A DNA stretch of 64,000 nt from Gammaproteobacteria bacterium (lineage in GTDB: Bacteria; Pseudomonadota; Gammaproteobacteria; Burkholderiales; Rhodocyclaceae). The stretch covers positions 1 to 64,000 of the forward strand of contig JAHJVE010000017.1 of the NCBI GenBank assembly GCA_018828385.1. Reading direction: 5' to 3'. Each line of letters begins with the position of its first letter. The stretch's first letter is position 1. A program made the position numbers and the translations under genes. Positions 1-6,936 of this stretch are shown here, in pieces. A model generated the notes under the pieces. That model saw nothing but the letters and a program-made list of their open reading frames with translations. It ran no database searches and was not told the DNA's origin.

Positions 1-215
1 CTTGGGGTTCCGCCTTGCTGGCGGGCGTACTTTCTTTTGCTTCGCCAAAAGAAAGTAGCCAAAGAAAAGGCGACCCCAAGGTCGGCGCCCTTCGGGTACC
101 TTGCGCTACTCGGAATGCCGGGCGGCTGGCTAAACTCGCCTGCGGCTCAAACAACGCCAGCCGACTGCCCCCGGCATCCCTGCGTTGCTCAGCGCCTCTC
201 ATGGGGACCCGAAAG
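1..215. repeat. Left arm of a composite inverted repeat
   Basis: This arm holds the palindrome-like stretch TTTCTTTTGCTTCGCCAAAA at about 30-49, a run reading AAAGAAAAGGCGACCCC, and then a less conserved ~130 bp. The reverse complement of 355-571 follows the same order of blocks, nearly identical over the outer ~75 bp and diverged further in. Sequences with this AAAGAAAGTA / GGCGACCCC signature are common dispersed intergenic repeats in beta- and gammaproteobacteria (general knowledge). Open frames across it read the repeat itself and are not genes. Confidence 0.8.
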
Positions 216-252
216 GCGTCCACGGGCAACCGGTTTGCCGGAAAAAATGATT

Positions 253-290
253 CCTACGGTCAACCGAAAAAAAAGCCAAAAAATGAAATC
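253..290 (+). repeat. Dispersed 40-bp element, copy 1
   Basis: Core CCTACGGTCAACCG is followed by an eight-A tract, then GCC, then a second A/T tract ending TGAAATCC. It lies between the two arms of the composite inverted repeat, in non-coding DNA. Confidence 0.85.
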
Positions 291-354
291 CACAGTTTGA
301 ATCCGGACGCCTCGCTCCTCCCCCTGACAAGGGGGAGGCCGGGAGGGGGTTGGT

Positions 355-571
355 TTCCGGGCCCCTTGGAAGGTGCCGAGCAACGCAGGGTCTGGCGGAT
401 AAAGGGCGAGGACTGTTTGAGGGCGCAGCCCGAGTTCCGCAGCCCCCGCCAGTCCCGAGTAGCGCAGGGAACCCGCGCAGCGGGCACCGACCCAGGGGTC
501 GCCTTTTCTTTGGCTACTTTCTTTTGGCGAAGCAAAAGAAAGTATGCCCGCCAGCAAGGCGGAACCCCCAG
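355..571. repeat. Right arm of the composite inverted repeat
   Basis: This is the inverted counterpart of the arm at 1-215. The outer part (about 494-571) mirrors 1-77 almost base for base; the inner part is recognisable but diverged. The loop between the arms (216-354) carries one dispersed 40-bp element and a short palindrome, CTCCCCCTGACAAGGGGGAG, at about 317-336. The first gene starts 34 bp beyond this arm, so the arm may supply part of its leader or simply separate it from upstream genes outside the window. Confidence 0.8.
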
Positions 572-604
572 CCAATCGAAGCCGCAAGCTTCCGGCAGCC
601 AGCC

Positions 605-1822
605 ATGACCACCGGTCGCATTCTCTCCTATGGCCTGCTCGGCCTCCCCCTGGCCTTCGCCGCCCTCCCGATCTACGTCCACGTCCCCCGTTACTACGCC
701 GAAACCGCCGGCATGGAGCTGGCCCTTCTCGGCTTCATCCTCCTCGGCGCCCGCCTGCTCGACGCCGGCATCGACCCCTGGCTCGGCTGGCTGGCCGACC
801 GGGTTTCCCGGCCGCGCATGGTGGCGCTCGCCTTGTTGCCATTCGCCATCGGCTTCGTCGCGCTGCTCAATCCGCCAGCCGAACACGCCGCGCTCTGGCT
901 GCTCGGCTCGCTGGCGCTGACTTATCTCGGCTTCTCGGCCGCCAGCGTGGCCTATCAGGCCTGGGGGGCGGACATTGGCGAGGAATCGGTCCTGAGAACC
1001 CGGCTGACCGCAGCAAGGGAAGGCTTCGGCCTGCTCGGCGTCGTTCTCGCCGCGGCGCTGCCGGCCGTGCTTGCTGCCAGCCTGAGCGAGGGCATCGCAC
1101 GCCTGAGCTGGATCCTGCCGCCGCTGCTGCTGATCGCTGCGCTCACGACCTTCAGCCGCGTCGGCGTCGGCAAGCCGGTACTCGCCGCCAGCCAGCCCTT
1201 GCTGCCCAGCCTGCGCCGCGTCTTTGCCGATCAAGCCTTCCGCCGCCTGCTTATCGTCTTCGTCGCCAACGGCATCGCCGCCGCCTTGCCGGCCACGCTC
1301 TTCCTGTTCTTCGTCGCCGACGTCCTGCAAGCCGAGTCGGCCAGCGGCCCGCTGCTCGCCCTCTACTTCATCGCCGGCGCCGCCTCGCTGCCGCTCTGGG
1401 TCATGCTCTCGGCCCGGCGCGGGCGGGTCTTTGCCTGGTTGCTGGCGATGGGCGTGTCGATTGCCGCCTTCGCCGGCGCCAGCCTGCTCGGCGCGGGCGA
1501 CGTCTGGGCCTTCGCCATCATCTGCATCGCTTCCGGGCTGGCCCTCGGCGCCGACCTCGCGCTGCCGGCCGCCATTGCGGCCGACCTTGGCGAACGTCAG
1601 GGGCAAGCCGGGGCCTGTTTCGGTGTCTGGAATTTCGTTGCCAAGCTCAACCTGGCGCTCGCCGCCGGGCTTTCACTACCCCTGCTCGGTGCGCTCGGCT
1701 ATGTGCCGGGCGGTAGCGCCGGGCTGCCCGCGTTGACCTTTGCCTACGCCTTGTTGCCGCTCGCCTTCAAGGCGCTGGCCGGCGCGCTGCTCTGGCGCTG
1801 GCGCCATTCTCTGGAGATCTAA
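605..1822 (+). CDS. MFS transporter (sugar/cation symporter-like)
   Basis: A 405-residue, very hydrophobic protein with about twelve predicted membrane segments. The cytoplasmic loop LADRVSRPRMVAL between the early helices matches the signature loop of the major facilitator superfamily, and the overall form fits the GPH/MFS_1 type. It acts in the inner membrane; the substrate cannot be read from sequence. The ATG at 605 was chosen because the frame upstream lies in the repeat arm and codes low-complexity residues. The stop is 3 bp before the DUF3833 lipoprotein start, so the four genes to 3523 look like one operon. Elsewhere in proteobacteria such genes occur with cyclopropane-fatty-acid-synthase-like enzymes (family knowledge); any such partners would lie outside the window. 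Confidence 0.8.
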   Translation: MTTGRILSYGLLGLPLAFAALPIYVHVPRYYAETAGMELALLGFILLGARLLDAGIDPWLGWLADRVSRPRMVALALLPFAIGFVALLNPPAEHAALWLLGSLALTYLGFSAASVAYQAWGADIGEESVLRTRLTAAREGFGLLGVVLAAALPAVLAASLSEGIARLSWILPPLLLIAALTTFSRVGVGKPVLAASQPLLPSLRRVFADQAFRRLLIVFVANGIAAALPATLFLFFVADVLQAESASGPLLALYFIAGAASLPLWVMLSARRGRVFAWLLAMGVSIAAFAGASLLGAGDVWAFAIICIASGLALGADLALPAAIAADLGERQGQAGACFGVWNFVAKLNLALAAGLSLPLLGALGYVPGGSAGLPALTFAYALLPLAFKALAGALLWRWRHSLEI

Positions 1823-1825
1823 ACC

Positions 1826-2347
1826 ATGAAATTTTTGCTCGCTGCTGCCTTCACGCTCGGCCTGGCCGGTTGTGCCTCGACCGGTGTCGAACAATACCGC
1901 ACCGAACAGCCGGCCCTCGACCTCAAGACCTACCTCAACGGCACGCTGGACGCCTGGGGCATGTTCCAGGACCGTTCCGGCGAGGTGCAAAAACGCTTCC
2001 ACGTCGTCATCGACGCCAAGTGGACGGGCGACACCGGCGTCCTCGACGAGAACTTCAAGTGGTCCGACGGCACCACCTCGCGTCGCGTGTGGACGCTGAC
2101 CAAGCAGGCCGATGGTACTTTCCGCGGCCGGGCTGATGATGTGATCGGCGAGGCGATCGGCGAAGTTTCCGGCAATGCCCTGCGCTGGCGCTACGTCCTT
2201 GCGCTGCCGGTCGACGGCAAGGTCTACAACGTCGATTTCGACGACTGGATGTTCCTCATGGACGACAAGGTCATGATGAACCGCTCCTACATGTCGAAAT
2301 GGGGCTTCAATCTGGGCGAAGTGACGCTGACCTTCGTCAAACGATGA
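1826..2347 (+). CDS. DUF3833 family lipoprotein
   Basis: 173 residues. A short hydrophobic N-terminus ends in the lipobox LAGC (residues 13-16), so the mature protein should start at Cys16 and be lipid-anchored in the envelope. The body, with YLNGTLDAWGMFQDRSG near residue 36 and FKWSDGTTSRRVWTL near residue 80, matches the DUF3833 family, whose biochemical role is unknown. It follows the MFS gene by 3 bp and its stop overlaps the SDR start (ATGA). The conserved company of an SDR and a SnoaL-like protein suggests a shared, possibly membrane-lipid-related pathway; that is inference from context. Confidence 0.85.
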   Translation: MKFLLAAAFTLGLAGCASTGVEQYRTEQPALDLKTYLNGTLDAWGMFQDRSGEVQKRFHVVIDAKWTGDTGVLDENFKWSDGTTSRRVWTLTKQADGTFRGRADDVIGEAIGEVSGNALRWRYVLALPVDGKVYNVDFDDWMFLMDDKVMMNRSYMSKWGFNLGEVTLTFVKR

Positions 2348-3099
2348 ATCCGAAAATTACTGACTGGAAGGGCAAGCGCGTCTGGCTGGTCGGTGCCTCG
2401 AGCGGCATCGGCGCGGCGGTCGCGCGCGAGTTGGCCGGGCGCGGCGCAAGCCTGGCGCTGTCGGCCCGCAACGCCGACAAGCTGGCAAAGCTGGCCATCG
2501 CCGATGCCTTGCTGCTGCCCTGCGATGCCACCGACGTCGCCAGCCTGCGCGCCGCCCGTGAAAAATTGCTGGCCGTTTGGGGCGGTGTCGACCTCGTCGT
2601 TTACCTGGCCGGCGACTACGTCCCAATGCGCGCCGATAACTTCGATCTGGCCGTCGCCGAACAGGTTGTCACCGTCAATTTCAACGCCGCCATGCGCCTT
2701 GCCGCCACCGTTTTGTCCGACCTCAAACCAGGCGGCGGCATCGCCTTCGTCGCCAGCGTCGCCGGCTATCGCGGCCTGCCCAAGGCGCTGGCCTACGGGC
2801 CGGGCAAGGCGGCGCTCATTCACTTCGCCGAAGTGCTGCATCTCGATCTGGCGCCCAAGGGCATCGGCGTCTGGGTGATCAACCCGGGCTTCGTTTCAAC
2901 CCAACTGACCGCCAAGAACGATTTCACCATGCCGGCCCTGCTGACGCCGGAACAGGCGGCGATTGCTACGGTCGACGGCTTTAAATCGGCCAATTTCGAA
3001 ATCCATTTTCCCAAGCGCTTTACCCGCCTCATGAAGCTCTTTGCGCTGCTCCCTTACTGCTGGTATTTCCCGCTCATTCGCCGCTTCACCGGAGGCTGA
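2344..3099 (+). CDS. Short-chain dehydrogenase/reductase
   Basis: 251 residues. The cofactor motif GASSGIG is at residues 17-23, and the catalytic Ser followed by YGPGK (YxxxK) is in the middle, as in classical SDRs. It should be an NAD(P)-dependent oxidoreductase; the substrate is unknown. The ATG overlaps the stop of the preceding DUF3833 gene by 4 bp. The region encoding IATVDGFKSANFEIHF (2963-3003) coincides with a degenerate copy of the dispersed 40-bp element. The C-terminus (LMKLFALLPYCWYFPLIRR) is hydrophobic and may sit on the membrane. Confidence 0.88.
   Translation: MNPKITDWKGKRVWLVGASSGIGAAVARELAGRGASLALSARNADKLAKLAIADALLLPCDATDVASLRAAREKLLAVWGGVDLVVYLAGDYVPMRADNFDLAVAEQVVTVNFNAAMRLAATVLSDLKPGGGIAFVASVAGYRGLPKALAYGPGKAALIHFAEVLHLDLAPKGIGVWVINPGFVSTQLTAKNDFTMPALLTPEQAAIATVDGFKSANFEIHFPKRFTRLMKLFALLPYCWYFPLIRRFTGG
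2963..3003 (+). repeat. Dispersed element, degenerate copy inside the SDR gene
   Basis: TTGCTACGGTCGACGG is followed by TTTAAATCGG and then CCAATTTCGAAATCC. The layout matches the canonical copies, but the core centre is GTCGAC rather than GTCAAC. It is read in frame as part of the SDR C-terminal third. Confidence 0.65.
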
Positions 3100-3100
3100 C

Positions 3101-3523
3101 ATGACCCTCGACGAACTGATCGTCTTCTACAACGAATTCGCCCCGGCCAGCGTCGCCCGCTTTCCCGAGTTCTACAGCGACGACGCTTATTTCAAGGATC
3201 CGTTCAACGAAGTGCGCGGCCTGCCGGCCATCCAGCGCATCTTCACCCACATGTTCGGACAGGTTGCCGAGCCCCGTTTTGTCGTGACTGAAAAGGTCGC
3301 TGACGAGAACGGCGCGATGCTGGTCTGGGCGTTTTATTACCGCGTCAGGCTGTGGGGCAAGGGCGAGGCGCAAGTCATGCGCGGTGTCTCGCACCTCAAA
3401 TTCGACGCCGACGGCAAGGTTTGCTACCACCGCGACTACTGGGATGCGGCCGAGGAGTTGTATATGAAACTGCCGGCCATCGGCACGTTGATGCGCGGCT
3501 TGCGGCGCCTGCTGGCGGCCTGA
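3101..3523 (+). CDS. SnoaL-like / NTF2-fold protein
   Basis: 140 residues, the usual size of a single NTF2-like cone domain. The opening LDELIVFYNEFAPASVARFPEFYSDDAYFKDPF-type pattern, about residues 3-35, and the later VSHLKFDADGKV and HRDYWDAAEELY stretches are typical of nuclear-transport-factor-2/SnoaL-like proteins that occur beside SDRs and DUF3833 proteins. The start at 3101 follows the SDR stop by 1 bp with GGAGG just upstream. No catalytic residue set can be assigned. It is probably the last gene of the operon, since a hairpin follows at 3549. Confidence 0.8.
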   Translation: MTLDELIVFYNEFAPASVARFPEFYSDDAYFKDPFNEVRGLPAIQRIFTHMFGQVAEPRFVVTEKVADENGAMLVWAFYYRVRLWGKGEAQVMRGVSHLKFDADGKVCYHRDYWDAAEELYMKLPAIGTLMRGLRRLLAA

Positions 3524-3545
3524 CGGCTTTCGCCGCCCCAAAGCA

Positions 3546-3568
3546 AAAGGCCCGCTGTTAGGCGGGCC
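3546..3568. terminator. Bidirectional rho-independent terminator
   Basis: GGCCCGC (3549-3555) pairs with GCGGGCC (3562-3568) over a six-base loop. On the minus strand the stem is followed by TTTTGCTTT, which suits termination of the phasin gene; on the plus strand it closes the operon ending at 3523. Confidence 0.8.
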
Positions 3569-3592
3569 CTTCAGTTTCAGCGAGGGCTGAAA

Positions 3593-4135
3593 TTACTTGG
3601 CGGTGCTTTTCTTGACAGCCTTGGCGGTGGCGCTGGTCGCGGCAGCCATGTTGGTCTGGGCCAGGTCGGTCACTTGCTTGGCGGTCTTGCGCATGTTGTC
3701 GAAAGCCGAATTGGCGGCAGCGATGGCGCTCTGAACGGCAGCAACGGCAACATCGGAACCAGCCGGAGCAGACTTGGCAGCCTTTTCGAGCATGGAAGCA
3801 ACATTCTTCTGGAAGTCGCCGAACTGGGCTTCAACCATCTTGGTCAGTTGTTCCTGGGTCTCGGCGGAGATTTCGTAAACCGACTTGGAGTAGGCAACAG
3901 CCTTCTCGACGCTCGGCTGGGCCAGGGAAGCCTGGATGGACAGGGCTTCCTGCGGATCCTTGGCGCCCATGATGGCCTTGGCATTGGAGACGGAGTCTTC
4001 CAGCACGGAACGGGCGGTTTCAAGATTCAGGCTGGCGATGCGTTCAGCGGAAGCCAGGGCGGTGTTGGCAACGGACAACAGGGAATCGACAGCGGCTTTG
4101 TTGGCGGCGGCGAATTGCTCAGGATTGATGGACAT
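3593..4135 (-). CDS. phaP: Phasin family protein (PHA granule coat)
   Basis: 180 residues, Ala/Lys-rich and almost entirely helical. The opening SINPEQFAAANKAAVDSLL and the amphipathic repeats with many AxxA steps match the beta-proteobacterial phasin family, which coats polyhydroxyalkanoate granules and controls their size. No signal peptide. The ATG at 4135 is preceded by AAGGAG at good spacing; upstream in-frame starts lack one. It is monocistronic, with an AT-rich promoter region and two palindromes upstream and a strong terminator downstream, as expected for an abundant granule protein. Confidence 0.9.
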   Translation of the reverse strand: MSINPEQFAAANKAAVDSLLSVANTALASAERIASLNLETARSVLEDSVSNAKAIMGAKDPQEALSIQASLAQPSVEKAVAYSKSVYEISAETQEQLTKMVEAQFGDFQKNVASMLEKAAKSAPAGSDVAVAAVQSAIAAANSAFDNMRKTAKQVTDLAQTNMAAATSATAKAVKKSTAK

Positions 4136-4178
4136 CGGAAGCTCCTTGATTTGGGTAAGTAAATGATTGGTGCCTGCG

Positions 4179-4191
4179 CATTGTAACAATG
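4179..4191 (-). promoter_or_regulatory. Palindrome with TACAAT -10-like box upstream of the phasin
   Basis: CATTGT-A-ACAATG is a perfect dyad 44-56 bp upstream of the phasin ATG. Read on the minus strand it contains TACAAT, a plausible -10 box. Whether it is an operator or only the promoter cannot be told. Confidence 0.45.
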
Positions 4192-4203
4192 TTTTTGACA
4201 AAA

Positions 4204-4218
4204 TGCTGCACTGCAGCA
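4204..4218. promoter_or_regulatory. Candidate PHA-regulator operator
   Basis: TGCTGCA-C-TGCAGCA is a perfect 15-bp dyad centred about 76 bp upstream of the phasin ATG, where the -35 region would fall if TACAAT is the -10. PhaR-type regulators are known to repress phasin genes through TGC-rich dyads; the assignment here is inference. Confidence 0.5.
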
Positions 4219-4562
4219 ATGTTGTTGGTATGGCCCTGGTCAAACGTTTCTAGCCAGTGTGCCAAACATCTGTTTCAAACATATTGCATAAAGGCGATTT
4301 CAACTGTGGCAACTTCTCTGGGGCAAAGCCTGAAAAGCACTCAGCCATCGCGATTTCGTGCACATCCAGAAACAATGTATTGGCCAATTCGGCACTTGCG
4401 CATTATGCAATAGGAGTATTTGTTTTGCTTGTTGCGTTTACAACAAATAAATTTTTCGGGCGGAAATATTCGCGTCGATTTGATGCGCCGGCTGGTCGGT
4501 TTTTCCCCGGTGATAGAATCCGCCCCGTTTCTGCGCAAGCTATCTTTTTCTGATCGGACCTC

Positions 4563-5777
4563 ATGCATTTCGACATCATCGTCATTGGCGCCGGCGCGGC
4601 CGGCATGATGTGTGCGGCCCAGGCCGGCGCGCGCGGCCGGCGCGTGCTGATCGTCGATCACGCCGAGACCCTTGGCGAGCGCATCCGCATCTCCGGGGGC
4701 GGGCGCTGCAATTTCACCAATCGCACGGTCAGCGCCGACAACTACCTGTCGCAGAACCCGCATTTCTGCCGTTCGGCCCTGGCGCGTTTCTCGCAATTCG
4801 ATTTCATCGCCATGATGGACAAGCGCCGCATCGCCTATCACGAGCGCGAACACGGCCAGCTTTTCTGCGACGAATCAGCCGAGCAAATAATCGACATGCT
4901 GCGCGATGCCTGCGACGACGTCGGCGTCCAATGGGCCTTTCCTTGTACCGTGCAGCACATCGAACGCCATCCGGGCGAAGCCGCCAGACGTTACACGGTC
5001 GACACGGAAAAAGGCCGATTTTCATGCCACTCGCTGGTCGTCGCCACGGGCGGCCTGGCCATCCCTAAAATCGGCGCCAGCCCGTTTGGCTACCGGTTGG
5101 CCGAGCAGTTCGGCATTCCCGTCGTCGCGCCCAAGCCGGCCCTCGTGCCGCTCGCCCTGGCGCCCGAAGTGCTCGAACCGATCAAGCCGTTGGCCGGATC
5201 GACGCTCGACGCGGTGGCCCAATTTGACGGCGCGCAGTTCCGCGAAAACGTCCTGATCACCCACCGCGGCCTGTCCGGCCCGGCCATCCTGCAGATTTCG
5301 AGCTATTGGCAGATGCAGGAATACCGCAGCGGCAAGAAGCATCCCGTCGAGATCGACCTGCTGCCCGGCCTCGATGCCGGCGCCTGGCTCGACGAGCACC
5401 GGCAGGGCCGAATTCATCTGCCCAACCTGCTGGCCGAACGGCTGCCCCGGCGTTTTGCCCACGAATGGTGTGCGCTGCTCGGCGGCGAAAAACTGGTGAC
5501 GCGGCCGATGGGCGAGCTAGGCCGCCGTGATCTCGAGATGATCGCCGGCAAGCTCAACGCCTGGCCGCTCATGCCGGCCGGCACGCTGGGTTTTGCCAAG
5601 GCGGAAGTGACGCTAGGCGGCGTGTCGACCGATGCGCTGTCGTCGAAAACCATGGAAGCCAAGGTGGCGCCGGGCCTGTATTTCATCGGCGAGGTGGTCG
5701 ATGTGACCGGCTGGCTGGGCGGCTACAACTTCCAGTGGGCGTGGTCGTCGGGCTGGGTCGCCGGGCAGTTTGCCTGA
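4563..5777 (+). CDS. HI0933/YhiN-family FAD oxidoreductase
   Basis: 404 residues. An N-terminal Rossmann motif GAGAAG (residues 8-13) with IIVIGAG binds FAD, and SGGGRCNFTN (about 44-53) is the hallmark of the HI0933-like (BaiN/aminoacetone-oxidase-like) flavoproteins. The C-terminal FIGEVVDVTGWLGGYNFQWAWSSG closes the FAD site. The family has no agreed physiological reaction. It is transcribed away from the phasin. A more distant member of the same fold sits at 27716. Confidence 0.88.
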   Translation: MHFDIIVIGAGAAGMMCAAQAGARGRRVLIVDHAETLGERIRISGGGRCNFTNRTVSADNYLSQNPHFCRSALARFSQFDFIAMMDKRRIAYHEREHGQLFCDESAEQIIDMLRDACDDVGVQWAFPCTVQHIERHPGEAARRYTVDTEKGRFSCHSLVVATGGLAIPKIGASPFGYRLAEQFGIPVVAPKPALVPLALAPEVLEPIKPLAGSTLDAVAQFDGAQFRENVLITHRGLSGPAILQISSYWQMQEYRSGKKHPVEIDLLPGLDAGAWLDEHRQGRIHLPNLLAERLPRRFAHEWCALLGGEKLVTRPMGELGRRDLEMIAGKLNAWPLMPAGTLGFAKAEVTLGGVSTDALSSKTMEAKVAPGLYFIGEVVDVTGWLGGYNFQWAWSSGWVAGQFA

Positions 5778-5843
5778 ATCGACGAGGCTTCAACGTAAAA
5801 TGGGCATTCGTTCAATGGCGCAAAGAAGAGGGGCAAGGTGGTA

Positions 5844-6935
5844 ATGGACAGGCGAGGATGGGAAAAATTTCGCGCCCGGCTGCGCAGCGAAGTGCACCAT
5901 CTGGCCCGGCTGAACCCCAGCGACCGGCGCTGGCCGGTGCCTTTCTGCGGTGCCCTGGCCATCGGCCTGCCGCTGTTCGTCGGCGCCTGGTTCGATCATC
6001 TCGATTACGGCCTGATCTCGTCGATGGGCGGGCTGGCCTTTCTATACATGCCCGCCACGCCGCTGGCGCACCGCCTGGTGGCGCTCATGGCCTCGGCCTT
6101 CGGTTTGTGTTCCTGCTACATCCTCGGGCTGATGACCCACTTCATGCCGCTACTGTTCGTGCCGGTGCTGACCTTCATCGCCATCGCGGTGTCGATGCTC
6201 TGCCGCTATTTCATGGTGGCGCCGCCGGGCAGCCTGTTCTTTGTCATGGCGGCGGCCATTGGGGCCTATTCTCCGGTCGAGTTCCTGCAAATTCCGACCT
6301 TCGTTGGCTTGCTCACCATGGGCAGTCTGCTTGCCTGCCTGATCGGATTTCTCTACAGCCTGTACGCGCTGCGCCTGGCGCCGGCGCAACCGGTCCCGCC
6401 GCTACCGCCGCTCAACGTCGATTTTGTTGTTTTCGATTCGCTGGTGATCGGCGTGTTCGTCGGCATTTCGCTCGTGCTCGCCCAACTCTTTGCGCTGGAT
6501 CGTCCGTATTGGGTGCCAGTCAGTTGCCTCGCCGTGATTCAGGGCGCTTCGTTGCGCGCCGTCTGGAGCAAGCAGGTGCACCGTATTGCCGGCACCGCCA
6601 TCGGCCTGATCGTCGCATGGGGCTTGCTCATGTTGCCGCTCGACAGGTGGAGCGTTTCGCTCATGATGATGGCCCTGGCCTTCATTATCGAAACGCTGGT
6701 CGTCCGGCACTACGGCTTGGCCGTGGTTTTCATCACGCCGCTGACCATCCTGCTGGCCGACGCCGCCCAACTTGGCCACGGTGCGTCGACCGTCATTCTT
6801 GAAGCGCGTCTGGTCGACACCGTGCTCGGCTCAGTGGTCGGGCTGGTCGGCGGCTTTTGCCTGCACAGCCCGGCTTTCCGCGAAAAACTGGGCCGCCATG
6901 TCAGGCGGCTGTGGCCGTCGGGCAGCGCGTCCTGA
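5844..6935 (+). CDS. FUSC-like integral membrane protein
   Basis: 363 residues with two groups of membrane segments (roughly residues 35-170 and 205-340) separated by a Pro-rich linker (PAQPVPPLPPL). This doubled arrangement matches the FUSC/YccS-like family related to fusaric-acid-resistance efflux proteins, but it lacks their large soluble domain. Substrate unknown. ATG at 5844 was chosen over the GTG at 5838, because AAGG lies 5 bases before it; either is possible. It converges with the next gene with a single base between the stops. Confidence 0.72.
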   Translation: MDRRGWEKFRARLRSEVHHLARLNPSDRRWPVPFCGALAIGLPLFVGAWFDHLDYGLISSMGGLAFLYMPATPLAHRLVALMASAFGLCSCYILGLMTHFMPLLFVPVLTFIAIAVSMLCRYFMVAPPGSLFFVMAAAIGAYSPVEFLQIPTFVGLLTMGSLLACLIGFLYSLYALRLAPAQPVPPLPPLNVDFVVFDSLVIGVFVGISLVLAQLFALDRPYWVPVSCLAVIQGASLRAVWSKQVHRIAGTAIGLIVAWGLLMLPLDRWSVSLMMMALAFIIETLVVRHYGLAVVFITPLTILLADAAQLGHGASTVILEARLVDTVLGSVVGLVGGFCLHSPAFREKLGRHVRRLWPSGSAS

Positions 6936-6936
6936 T

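Larger units (their letters stand above)
4136..4562. promoter_or_regulatory. AT-rich divergent intergenic region
   Basis: 427 bp, clearly richer in A/T than its surroundings. The half next to the phasin holds the palindromes at 4179-4191 and 4204-4218. The half next to the oxidoreductase holds TTGCGCATTATGCAA (4396-4410), an imperfect dyad with TTGC/GCAA ends. I see no convincing coding frame; this is promoter DNA for two divergent genes. Confidence 0.6.

Noticed and set aside
15..608. Open frames on both strands across the first 600 bp
   Set aside because: They are translations of the inverted repeat; the same residues recur in both arms and no family is recognisable.
4991..5024. Possible extra copy of the dispersed element (ACACGGTCGACACGG, then AAAAAGGCCGATTTT)
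   Set aside because: Needs an inserted base in the core and sits in a conserved part of an oxidoreductase; could be chance.
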